Below, piece after piece: positions 1 through 5,871 of a stretch of 7,750 nucleotides of DNA. The stretch's first letter is position 1; each line of letters begins with the position of its first letter. Source of the stretch: Phyllobacteriaceae bacterium (lineage in GTDB: Bacteria > Pseudomonadota > Alphaproteobacteria > Rhizobiales > Devosiaceae); NCBI GenBank assembly GCA_012799265.1, contig JAAZLP010000208.1, positions 1 through 7,750 of the forward strand. The letters are read 5' to 3'. The notes below the pieces were generated by a model. That model was not told the DNA's origin. It did no database searches and saw only the letters and a list, made by a program, of their open reading frames with translations. Both the position numbers and the translations under genes were made by a program.

Positions 1-777
1 CTGCGAAGCGCCATTGTCGATGAACTGCTTGAACTCGCTCGGCAGCGCCAGACCGGTGACGTTGATCTTGCCGATCAGGTTCTGGTCCGTGACCACCTGG
101 GCGGCAGCCACAACACCGACGGTGGTCGGCGCGATGATCGCCTTCAGGTCCGGATGCGCAGCGATCAGGCCGCGGGCCTCTTCGGTCGACTTGACCGAGT
201 CATCGTCGCCATAGACGGTCGCTACCAGATTGATATTGGGGTACTTTTCCGGAATGACAGCCTTGGCGGCTTCGATCCAGGCGTTCTGGTTTGTCGCCGT
301 GGATGCGGCCGAGAGAATGGCGACGTCCCCACCGTCTGGCAGGTAGTCAGCCGCCAGCTTGATGATGGTTTCGCCGATCAGGCCCACGTCAGACGGGTTG
401 AGGTGGAGCTGGCGACCTTCCTCGGCCACGCCGGAGTCCCAGCTGATGACCTTGATGCCGCGCTCCATGGCGCGCTGCAGCGCCGGCACCAGCGCGTCTG
501 GATCATTGGCGGAAATGGCGATGGCATCCACCTGCTGGGCGATCAGCGCATTAACGACTTCGATCTGCGCTTCGGCCGTAGCGGCGGTGGGGCCGGTATA
601 GATCACTTCGACATCGCCCAGTTCAGCGGCGGCTTCCTGGGCGCCCTTGTTGGCGGCGTCAAAGAAGCCATTGCCCAGCGATTTGACGACCAGCGCAATG
701 CGGGTCTGGGCCATGGCCGGGGTGGCCAGAAGAACGGCAGCGGTTGCCGTGGCAGCAAGCAGTTTCCAGATTTTCAT
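1..777 (-). CDS. rhaS: Rhamnose ABC transporter substrate-binding protein RhaS (partial, C-terminus off window)
   Basis: Reading the minus strand from the ATG at 777 gives 259 open codons up to the window edge with no stop, so the C-terminus is missing; about 70 residues are lost if the protein has the usual length near 330. Residues 1-23 are a Sec signal peptide (Lys2, Lys5, hydrophobic core, cleavage motif AMA before Gln24) with no lipobox, so the mature protein should be periplasmic. The mature part is a type I periplasmic sugar-binding fold. It has the stretches KSLGNGFFDAANKGAQEAA, AISANDPDALVPAL and GIKVISWDSG, which I recognise from the rhamnose-binding RhaS group of the ribose-binding-protein-like family. 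A strong Shine-Dalgarno (GGGAGGAA) lies just upstream. It follows rhaR by 40 nt on the same strand without a terminator, so the two are probably co-transcribed, with permease and ATPase genes expected beyond the left edge. Rhamnose as ligand rests on family resemblance plus the neighbouring rha genes. Confidence 0.92.
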   Translation of the reverse strand, partial: MKIWKLLAATATAAVLLATPAMAQTRIALVVKSLGNGFFDAANKGAQEAAAELGDVEVIYTGPTAATAEAQIEVVNALIAQQVDAIAISANDPDALVPALQRAMERGIKVISWDSGVAEEGRQLHLNPSDVGLIGETIIKLAADYLPDGGDVAILSAASTATNQNAWIEAAKAVIPEKYPNINLVATVYGDDDSVKSTEEARGLIAAHPDLKAIIAPTTVGVVAAAQVVTDQNLIGKINVTGLALPSEFKQFIDNGASQ

Positions 778-817
778 TGGTTCCTCCCAAAAATCCGTTC
801 CGTTTAACGTCAGTCCC

Positions 818-1624
818 TCAGGCTACCCTTGCCTCCTGGAGCGCCTGATTGCTCGTATCCGCCACGATGAGACGGACACCTGCTGTTTCCAGCATCTGCC
901 TGTCTTCGTCGCGGACGCCGCTATCGGTGATGACAGCGGAAATTCGGTCGAGCCCACACAGGATGAGGCTCGAGCGTGCCGAAAATTTCGATGAATCGGC
1001 CAGCACGATCAGCTCTTCTGCCTGCCCGATCAGCGCCAGTTCTGACTGCACCACCATAGGGTCAGCCTCCATCAGGCCATGGGCGCTGATGCCCTGGCAG
1101 CCGATGAACATGCGCTTGGCGTAAAAATGGCTCGCCACCACGCCGCCAAATGGCGAGAGAATGACGTTCTGTTCGCGATAGACAGTGCCGCCCGGAATGA
1201 CGACGGAGTTGCGCGAATTGTGGATCAGCACCTCGGCGATGGCGAAGCTGTTGGTGAAGACCGAGAGCCGCTTGTCGAGCAGGTGATGCACCATCTGAAA
1301 CGTGGTCGTGCCGCCATTGATGATGATCGGCTCGCCATCGGCGCACATCTCGGCGGCGATACGGGCAATGGCGCGTTTCTGCGCTATGTTGATGCTTTCA
1401 TTGACGGAAAATGGCCGCCCCATCAGCCCGCCCTGGGCCGGCGGCGTGATCGCCTCGGCGCCGCCACGCACGCGCCGCAGCTTGCCTGCCTCGTCCAGCG
1501 CGGCGATGTCCCGACGGATCGTGGCTTCGGACGAACCGGTGATCTCGCACAACTCGCCCACCGTCACGACGGGGCGCGATTGCGCTGCAGCCAGGATAAC
1601 GCGATGGCGTTCGGTTTCGTGCAA
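818..1624 (-). CDS. rhaR: DeoR-family transcriptional repressor of the rhamnose genes, RhaR
   Basis: The 268-residue protein has the classic DeoR layout. An N-terminal winged helix-turn-helix spans about residues 3-57, with recognition helix SEATIRRDIAALD at 32-44 and the wing RRVRGGAEA. A phosphosugar-sensing DeoRC domain follows at about 75-235, with INGGTTTFQ at 102-110, PGGT at 144-147 and the typical DSSKF at 210-214. I chose the TTG start at 1624 because a good Shine-Dalgarno (GAGGGAG) sits 6 nt upstream and the protein then begins MHETERHR, as I recall for rhizobial RhaR proteins. A further in-frame TTG at 1663 would add 13 residues but has no good ribosome site. Divergent from rhaD and directly upstream of rhaS, it is the probable local repressor. 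In Rhizobium leguminosarum the equivalent RhaR is a negative regulator of the rhamnose genes. The effector is unknown from sequence; DeoR relatives usually respond to a phosphorylated sugar. Confidence 0.92.
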   Translation of the reverse strand: MHETERHRVILAAAQSRPVVTVGELCEITGSSEATIRRDIAALDEAGKLRRVRGGAEAITPPAQGGLMGRPFSVNESINIAQKRAIARIAAEMCADGEPIIINGGTTTFQMVHHLLDKRLSVFTNSFAIAEVLIHNSRNSVVIPGGTVYREQNVILSPFGGVVASHFYAKRMFIGCQGISAHGLMEADPMVVQSELALIGQAEELIVLADSSKFSARSSLILCGLDRISAVITDSGVRDEDRQMLETAGVRLIVADTSNQALQEARVA

Positions 1625-1630
1625 AGTGAT

Positions 1631-1637
1631 CTCCCTC
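1631..1637 (-). promoter_or_regulatory. Ribosome-binding site deciding the TTG start of rhaR
   Basis: On the minus strand GAGGGAG lies 6 nt before the TTG at 1624. No ATG is available near the start of the conserved DeoR domain, so this site is the main reason for placing the start here and not at the TTG at 1663. Confidence 0.65.
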
Positions 1638-1670
1638 GCCTCTAGTGCTTCCACCTCTTTCAAGCAGAGT

Positions 1671-1738
1671 CAATCACCGATCATCCGATTTCAATCAAGA
1701 GTGATCATACTTGATAGATTCTGATTGTTGTTGATTGA
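1671..1738. promoter_or_regulatory. Probable RhaR operator array: helically phased TGAT/ATCA half-sites between rhaR and rhaD
   Basis: TGAT occurs at 1702, 1712, 1722 and 1732, exactly 10 bp apart. In the opposite orientation ATCA occurs at 1673, 1694 and 1704, plus an unphased copy at 1680. TCAATCAA (1691-1698) and TTGATTGA (1731-1738) form a perfect 8-bp inverted repeat with centres 40 bp apart, and CAATCA recurs at 1671 and 1692 (21 bp). Half-sites at whole helical turns all face one side of the DNA, as expected for cooperative repressor binding. The array lies between rhaR and rhaD and its right end overlaps the putative rhaD -35 box, so occupancy should block rhaD transcription. Assignment to RhaR is inference from position and from DeoR-family habits. 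Confidence 0.65.
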
Positions 1739-1765
1739 CACCCGGCGAGGTTCATGGACTATCTT
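1735..1765 (+). promoter_or_regulatory. Candidate sigma-70-type promoter of rhaD-rhaI
   Basis: A perfect TTGACA -35 hexamer is at 1735-1740. A -10-like TATCTT (4 of 6 consensus positions) is at 1760-1765, with a long 19-bp spacer, so the -10 call is weak. The -35 box overlaps the last TGAT half-site, which fits repression by RhaR. The transcript would have a leader of roughly 80 nt before the rhaD start. A short hairpin (stem 1808-1813 with 1824-1829) lies in that leader. Confidence 0.5.
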
Positions 1766-1840
1766 CTGCCTGGAACGGGCGCTGCTGTCGTCGAGGCTGC
1801 GCCCCGCGACGCCCCTTTGCGGAGGCGTCAGAGACACCTG

Positions 1841-1847
1841 GGGAGGA
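1841..1847 (+). promoter_or_regulatory. Ribosome-binding site deciding the rhaD start
   Basis: GGGAGGA lies 5 nt before the ATG at 1853. The reading frame is open further upstream, to an ATG at 1754, but that stretch lies in the promoter and leader region, has no such site and has no family-like sequence. Confidence 0.75.
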
Positions 1848-1852
1848 AATCA

Positions 1853-3949
1853 ATGTCCACCGCGCCCAAGCGCCTTGCGAACCTCTGGGACGATGCCAAG
1901 GCGGCGTCGATGACCGAACCGGAACGCCTGGTCTATCGCTCGAACCTGCTCGGGTCGGACAAGCGCGTCACCAATTACGGTGGCGGGAACACCTCCTCCA
2001 AAATCTGGCAGAAGGATCCGCTGACGGGCGAGGAGGTGGAAGTTCTCTGGGTGAAGGGCTCCGGCGGCGACATTGCCTCTATCAAGCTTGATGGCTTTGC
2101 CACGCTCTATATGGACAAGCTTCGCGCGCTGAAGGGCCTCTATCGCGGCGTCGAATTTGAAGACGAGATGGTGGGCTACCTTCCCCACGCCACCTTCAAT
2201 CTCAATCCGCGCGCCTCCTCCATCGACACCCCGCTCCATGCCTATGTGAACCGACCCTATGTCGACCACATGCATCCGGACGCGATCATCGCCATCGCCG
2301 CGTCGAAGAACTCCAAGGAACTGACACAGCAGATTTTCGGCGACGTCATTGGCTGGCTGCCCTGGAAAAAACCGGGCTTCGAGCTCGGCCTGTGGCTGGA
2401 AAAATTCTGCCTCGAGAACCCGAGCGCCCAGGGCGTGATCCTCGAGTCGCACGGTCTCTTCACCTGGGGCGATACGCCCAAGGAATGCTACGAAACCACC
2501 ATTGCCATCATCAATCAGGCCATCGAATGGTTTGAGCAGCAGACCGAGGGCAAGACCATCTTTGGTGGCGCCGCTGTCCAGTCGCTGCCCGCCAGTGAAC
2601 GTCGCGCCGTCGCCGCCCGGCTGATGCCAAAGATCCGCGGCTTCATCTCGGAAGACAGCCACAAGCTCGGCCACTTCGACGATAGCGACGCCGTGCTGGA
2701 ATTCGTCAATTCCAACAATCTCCGTCCGCTCGCAGCGCTGGGCACTTCCTGCCCGGACCATTTCCTCCGCACCAAGATCCGCCCGCTGGTTATCGACTTC
2801 GACCCGGCGAACCCGGATGTCGATGCCGTCATCGCCCGCCTCGCCGACCAGATCGCCGCCTATCGCGCCGATTACGCGGCCTATTACGAGCGCTGCAAGC
2901 ACGACGCTTCGCCCGCCATCCGCGACCCGAATGCCGTGGTCTATCTGATCCCCGGCGTCGGCATGATTACCTTCGCCAAGGACAAGGCGACTGCCCGCAT
3001 TTCCGGCGAATTTTACGTCAACGCCATCAACGTGATGCGCGGCGCCTCGACCGTCTCGACCTATCAGGGCCTGCCCGAGCAGGAAGCTTTCGACATCGAA
3101 TATTGGCTGCTTGAAGAGGCCAAACTCCAGCGCATGCCCAAGCCCAAATCGCTGGCCGGCAAGATTGCGTTGGTCACCGGCGGCGCCGGCGGCATCGGCA
3201 AGGCCACAGCCATCCGGCTCCTGCGCGAAGGTGCCTGCGTTGTCCTGGCCGATATCGATCAGAATGCTTTGGATGCGGCGACAGCCGAGCTGTCCGCCGC
3301 CTTCGGCACCGACTTCGTTCGCCCGGTCACCATCAATGTGACCAAGGAAGAAGAGGTCATTTCAGGCTTTGCCCACGCCGTGGTCGAATTCGGCGGCCTC
3401 GATCTTCTCGTCTCCAATGCCGGCCTCGCCTCTTCAGCGCCGATCGAGGAGACGACGCTCGAGCTCTGGAACAAGAACATGGACATCCTGTCCACCGGCT
3501 ACTTCCTCGTCTCGCGCGAAGCCTTCAAGCTGTTCCGGGCGCAGAAGATCGGCGGCAATGTGGTCTTTGTGGCCTCCAAGAACGGCCTCGCCGCATCGCC
3601 CAACGCAGCCGCCTATTGCACCGCCAAGGCTGCAGAAATCCACCTCGCCCGCTGCCTTGCGCTCGAAGGCGCCGAGGAGCAGATCCGCGTCAATGTCGTC
3701 AATCCGGATGCCGTGCTGCGTGGGTCGAAAATCTGGGCCGGCGAGTGGCTTGAGCAGCGCGCCTCGACCTACAAGACCGACAAGGACGGCCTTGAGGAGA
3801 TGTATCGTCAGCGCTCCATGTTGAAGCGCTCGGTGTTCCCGGAGGACATCGCCGAAGCCATCTATTTCTTCGCCTCGGACGCGTCGGCCAAATCCACGGG
3901 CAACATTCTCAATGTCGATGCCGGCAATGCGCAGTCATTCCCGCGTTAA
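1853..3949 (+). CDS. rhaD: Bifunctional rhamnulose-1-phosphate aldolase / short-chain dehydrogenase RhaD
   Basis: This 698-residue protein matches the usual length (about 700) of the fused enzyme. The N-terminal class II aldolase/adducin domain (about residues 25-250) has the zinc-site histidines His139 and His141 in VDHMHPDA and His200 in ESHG, so it should cleave L-rhamnulose-1-phosphate to dihydroxyacetone phosphate and L-lactaldehyde. After a linker region, the C-terminal short-chain dehydrogenase (about 428-698) has the cofactor motif TGGAGGIG at 442-449, NAG at 522-524 and the catalytic set Ser575, Tyr588 and Lys592. Asp467 at the end of the second strand favours NAD over NADP. This half is expected to oxidise lactaldehyde, as in the Bacillus RhaEW-type fusions; that is family knowledge, not visible here. 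It is the first gene of the plus-strand rhaDI unit, with rhaI 127 nt downstream. The protein is cytoplasmic with no signal peptide, and all key residues are intact. Confidence 0.95.
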   Translation: MSTAPKRLANLWDDAKAASMTEPERLVYRSNLLGSDKRVTNYGGGNTSSKIWQKDPLTGEEVEVLWVKGSGGDIASIKLDGFATLYMDKLRALKGLYRGVEFEDEMVGYLPHATFNLNPRASSIDTPLHAYVNRPYVDHMHPDAIIAIAASKNSKELTQQIFGDVIGWLPWKKPGFELGLWLEKFCLENPSAQGVILESHGLFTWGDTPKECYETTIAIINQAIEWFEQQTEGKTIFGGAAVQSLPASERRAVAARLMPKIRGFISEDSHKLGHFDDSDAVLEFVNSNNLRPLAALGTSCPDHFLRTKIRPLVIDFDPANPDVDAVIARLADQIAAYRADYAAYYERCKHDASPAIRDPNAVVYLIPGVGMITFAKDKATARISGEFYVNAINVMRGASTVSTYQGLPEQEAFDIEYWLLEEAKLQRMPKPKSLAGKIALVTGGAGGIGKATAIRLLREGACVVLADIDQNALDAATAELSAAFGTDFVRPVTINVTKEEEVISGFAHAVVEFGGLDLLVSNAGLASSAPIEETTLELWNKNMDILSTGYFLVSREAFKLFRAQKIGGNVVFVASKNGLAASPNAAAYCTAKAAEIHLARCLALEGAEEQIRVNVVNPDAVLRGSKIWAGEWLEQRASTYKTDKDGLEEMYRQRSMLKRSVFPEDIAEAIYFFASDASAKSTGNILNVDAGNAQSFPR

Positions 3950-3967
3950 TTCAGGTCTGGCCACACC

Positions 3968-4052
3968 CACTGAATGTCACCCCGGCGCAGGCCGGGGCCC
4001 ATCCTGAGAGTTCAAGATGGAAGCCGGCTAAAGGCCGGAATGACAGCCAGTG
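3968..4052. repeat. Intergenic palindromic repeat (REP/MITE-like) between rhaD and rhaI
   Basis: The element is bounded by an imperfect inverted repeat: CACTG at 3968-3972 with CAGTG at 4048-4052, and TGTCA at 3975-3979 with TGACA at 4041-4045. Inside are two GC-rich hairpins, CCCCGGC (3980-3986) with GCCGGGG (3991-3997) and CCGGC (4024-4028) with GCCGG (4034-4038). A central pair joins CCATC (3999-4003) with GATGG (4016-4020). The RNA could fold as a branched structure. It resembles the dispersed GC-rich intergenic palindromes common in Hyphomicrobiales genomes; that is from memory and only one copy is in this window. Lying in the rhaD-rhaI transcript, it may act as a processing or stabilising element. 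Confidence 0.75.
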
Positions 4053-4057
4053 AGTTT

Positions 4058-4066
4058 GGGAGGAGG
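4058..4066 (+). promoter_or_regulatory. Ribosome-binding site of rhaI
   Basis: GGGAGGAGG ends 10 nt before the ATG at 4077. The spacing is slightly long, but no better-placed start exists. An in-frame GTG at 4050 precedes this site and lies inside the palindromic repeat, and an ATG at 4089 is too far from it. Confidence 0.65.
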
Positions 4067-4076
4067 AACCAGAAAA

Positions 4077-5366
4077 ATGACCGAAACAATGATCGACGCG
4101 TCCATCGTTGAGGCCACAAACGCCAAGCGCGAGGCCGATCTACGCACGGACTATGACAGCCTGGGCGAGCGCCTCGACCGTCGCGGCATTGCCATCGATG
4201 CAATCAAGGAGAAGGTTGCGGGCTTCTCCGTCGCCGTTCCCTCCTGGGGAGTCGGCACTGGGGGCACCCGCTTTGCCAAGTTCCCCGGACCTGGCGAGCC
4301 ACGCGACATCTTCGACAAGATCGAAGACTGCGCCGTCATCGCCCAGCTGACCCAGGCGACGCGCACCGTTTCTCTGCATATCCCATGGGACAAGGCCGAC
4401 CCGAACCGCCTGAAGCAGGCCGCCAGCCGCTTCAATCTCGGCTTTGACGCGATGAACTCCAATACCTTCTCGGATGCCAAGGGCCAGATCCAGAGCTACA
4501 AATTCGGCTCGCTCTCGGCTGCCGACAAGGGCACCCGCGATCAGGCCATCGAGCACAATCTCGAATGTATCGAGATCGGCAAGACCATCGGCTCCAAGGC
4601 GCTCACCGTCTGGATCGGCGACGGTTCAAACTTCCCTGGGCAGACAAACTTTGCCGACCAGTTCGCCCACTATCTCGACTCGATGAAGGCGATCTACGCC
4701 AAGCTGCCGGACGACTGGCGGATCTATACCGAGCACAAGATGTATGAGCCGGCCTTCTACTCGACGGTCGTGCAGGACTGGGGCACCAACTACCTCATCG
4801 CCAAGGAACTGGGCGACAAGGCCTATTGCCTCGTCGACCTCGGCCACCATGCGCCCAACGTCAATATCGAGATGATCGTTTCCCGCCTTGCCCAGTTCGG
4901 CAAGCTCGGCGGCTTCCACTTCAATGACAGCAAATATGGCGACGACGATCTCGACGCCGGCGCGATCGATCCATACCGCCTGTTCCTCGTCTTCAATGAG
5001 CTGGTGGATGCCGAAGACCGCTACGAGAACTTCAACCCGGCCCACATGCTCGACCAGAGCCACAATGTCACCGACCCCATCGAATCCCTGATGTTGTCGG
5101 CCTCGGACGTGCAGCGCGCCTATGCGCAGGCACTGCTGGTGGACCGGCAGACGCTGGCCGAAGCCCAGCAGGCCAATGACGCGTTGGCAGCGACGCAGGA
5201 ACTGCGGAAGGCCTACCGCACAGATGTCGAACCGATCCTCGCCATGGCCCGGCTGGAGGCAGGCGGCGCAATCGATCCGCTCGCGACCTATCGCGCTGCC
5301 AGCTATCGTACCAAAGTCGCGGAGATCCGACCTGTCGTGGAAGGTGGCGGCGGCGGGATCGTCTAA
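4077..5366 (+). CDS. rhaI: L-rhamnose isomerase (Pseudomonas stutzeri type) RhaI
   Basis: The 429-residue protein has the TIM-barrel xylose-isomerase-like sequence of the P. stutzeri L-rhamnose isomerase (about 430 residues), distinct from E. coli RhaA. It interconverts L-rhamnose and L-rhamnulose in the cytoplasm, the first catabolic step. With the ATG at 4077 the metal ligands fall at Glu219 (YTEHKM), Asp254 and His257 (VDLGHH), His281 (GFHFND), Asp289, Asp291 and Asp326 (MLDQSH). As I recall, these are the same residues, at the same or nearly the same numbers, as in the crystallised P. stutzeri enzyme, which supports this start. All ligands are present, so the enzyme should be active; members of this family also isomerise other aldoses. 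It is second in the rhaDI unit. Its TAA overlaps the stop of the convergent DUF5680 gene, leaving no room for a standard terminator between them. Confidence 0.95.
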   Translation: MTETMIDASIVEATNAKREADLRTDYDSLGERLDRRGIAIDAIKEKVAGFSVAVPSWGVGTGGTRFAKFPGPGEPRDIFDKIEDCAVIAQLTQATRTVSLHIPWDKADPNRLKQAASRFNLGFDAMNSNTFSDAKGQIQSYKFGSLSAADKGTRDQAIEHNLECIEIGKTIGSKALTVWIGDGSNFPGQTNFADQFAHYLDSMKAIYAKLPDDWRIYTEHKMYEPAFYSTVVQDWGTNYLIAKELGDKAYCLVDLGHHAPNVNIEMIVSRLAQFGKLGGFHFNDSKYGDDDLDAGAIDPYRLFLVFNELVDAEDRYENFNPAHMLDQSHNVTDPIESLMLSASDVQRAYAQALLVDRQTLAEAQQANDALAATQELRKAYRTDVEPILAMARLEAGGAIDPLATYRAASYRTKVAEIRPVVEGGGGGIV

Positions 5367-5824
5367 GCCTTTATCAGCCCACCAAAATAGTCCAGCGCAT
5401 AGGCGACCGTTCCATCGACGAGGATTATCTCGCGGCCCCGAAACTGCTCGGGGCCGCCCTCGTTCCGATCCTCATAACGACCGTGTGGCCCATCCCAATC
5501 GAACCCGCCCAGAAACCGTCCTTCGCGATAGAGCGCCGAAAGGGCCGCTTTGATGGTCGCTCCCGCCCTTTCGGCATCGATCAAATCGGGCCGCTTCACA
5601 TAGCCATAATAGTTCATGGCCCAGACCGGCCGATCCAGATGCCAGAGCACTTCCTGGCCGAGGAAATCGGTGCCGCCAAAATAGCTGTCGCGATAGCGCC
5701 AGTCGCCCTGGCTCCATCCAATATCGTTGGCACCCACGCGACTGGGCTCGATCGGCTCGGCGCCGCCGACATAGCTCGCGGCCTTGGCCGCAACGATGAC
5801 CCGATCAAGCTCGCTTCGATCCAT
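5363..5824 (-). CDS. DUF5680 domain-containing protein, function unknown
   Basis: This is a 153-residue soluble protein without signal peptide or membrane segment. I recognise the DUF5680 pattern: an N-terminal helix, then YVGG (18-21), the strongly conserved RDSYFGGTDFLGQEV (45-59), PVWAMNYYG (66-74) and YREGRFLGGF (99-108), ending in a Tyr/Gly-rich strand. The domain spans the whole protein. No catalytic role is established and I infer none. The ATG at 5824 has a good Shine-Dalgarno (GGAGG at 5831-5835), but this can pair with an upstream CCTCC. It follows the LysR gene by 47 nt on the same strand, so the two may be co-transcribed. Its last codons run into the rhaI stop on the opposite strand, with a 4-nt overlap. 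It is a bystander to rhamnose metabolism as far as the sequence shows. Confidence 0.85.
   Translation of the reverse strand: MDRSELDRVIVAAKAASYVGGAEPIEPSRVGANDIGWSQGDWRYRDSYFGGTDFLGQEVLWHLDRPVWAMNYYGYVKRPDLIDAERAGATIKAALSALYREGRFLGGFDWDGPHGRYEDRNEGGPEQFRGREIILVDGTVAYALDYFGGLIKA
5432..5457. terminator. Strong hairpin just past the rhaI stop, possible transcription or mRNA end signal
   Basis: GCGGCCCCGA (5432-5441) and TCGGGGCCGC (5448-5457) form a perfect 10-bp GC-rich stem with a 6-nt loop, starting 66 nt after the rhaI stop. No U-run follows on either strand, so this is not a canonical Rho-independent terminator. It lies inside the DUF5680 reading frame, where it may also be mere coding coincidence. 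As no intergenic space exists after rhaI, it is the best visible candidate for protecting or ending the rhaDI transcript. Confidence 0.35.
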
Positions 5825-5828
5825 TTTA

Positions 5829-5856
5829 GTCCTCCGCTCAACGCTCTAGGGAGGAC
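5829..5856 (-). promoter_or_regulatory. Hairpin that would mask the DUF5680 ribosome-binding site
   Basis: GTCCTCC (5829-5835) and GGAGGAC (5850-5856) are a perfect 7-bp inverted repeat with a 14-nt loop. In the minus-strand mRNA the downstream arm is the Shine-Dalgarno GGAGG of the DUF5680 gene and the upstream arm is its exact complement. Such a structure could lower translation initiation unless ribosomes finishing the LysR gene, or some other factor, open it. The structure is seen; the regulatory role is inference. Confidence 0.4.
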
Positions 5857-5871
5857 CAACGACATTTCGTG

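Noticed and set aside
154..807. Long plus-strand reading frame opposite rhaS
   Set aside because: It is a high-GC shadow of rhaS: low-complexity Gly/Arg/Asp-rich translation, no ribosome site and no family-like motifs.
1079..1645. Plus-strand reading frame of 188 codons opposite rhaR
   Set aside because: The opposite strand encodes a clear DeoR protein; this frame has no recognisable domain or ribosome site.
1754..1852. 33-codon in-frame extension upstream of rhaD
   Set aside because: It starts at the candidate promoter's -10 region, lacks a ribosome site and adds Arg-rich sequence unlike the family; the start at 1853 has an excellent site.
1850..2902. Minus-strand reading frame of 350 codons opposite rhaD
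   Set aside because: Length comes from codon bias of rhaD on the other strand; the translation is repetitive Gly/Ala/Val/Asp without motifs.
4050..4076. GTG start nine codons upstream of the chosen rhaI start
   Set aside because: It lies in the palindromic repeat and before the Shine-Dalgarno; metal-ligand numbering fits the ATG at 4077.
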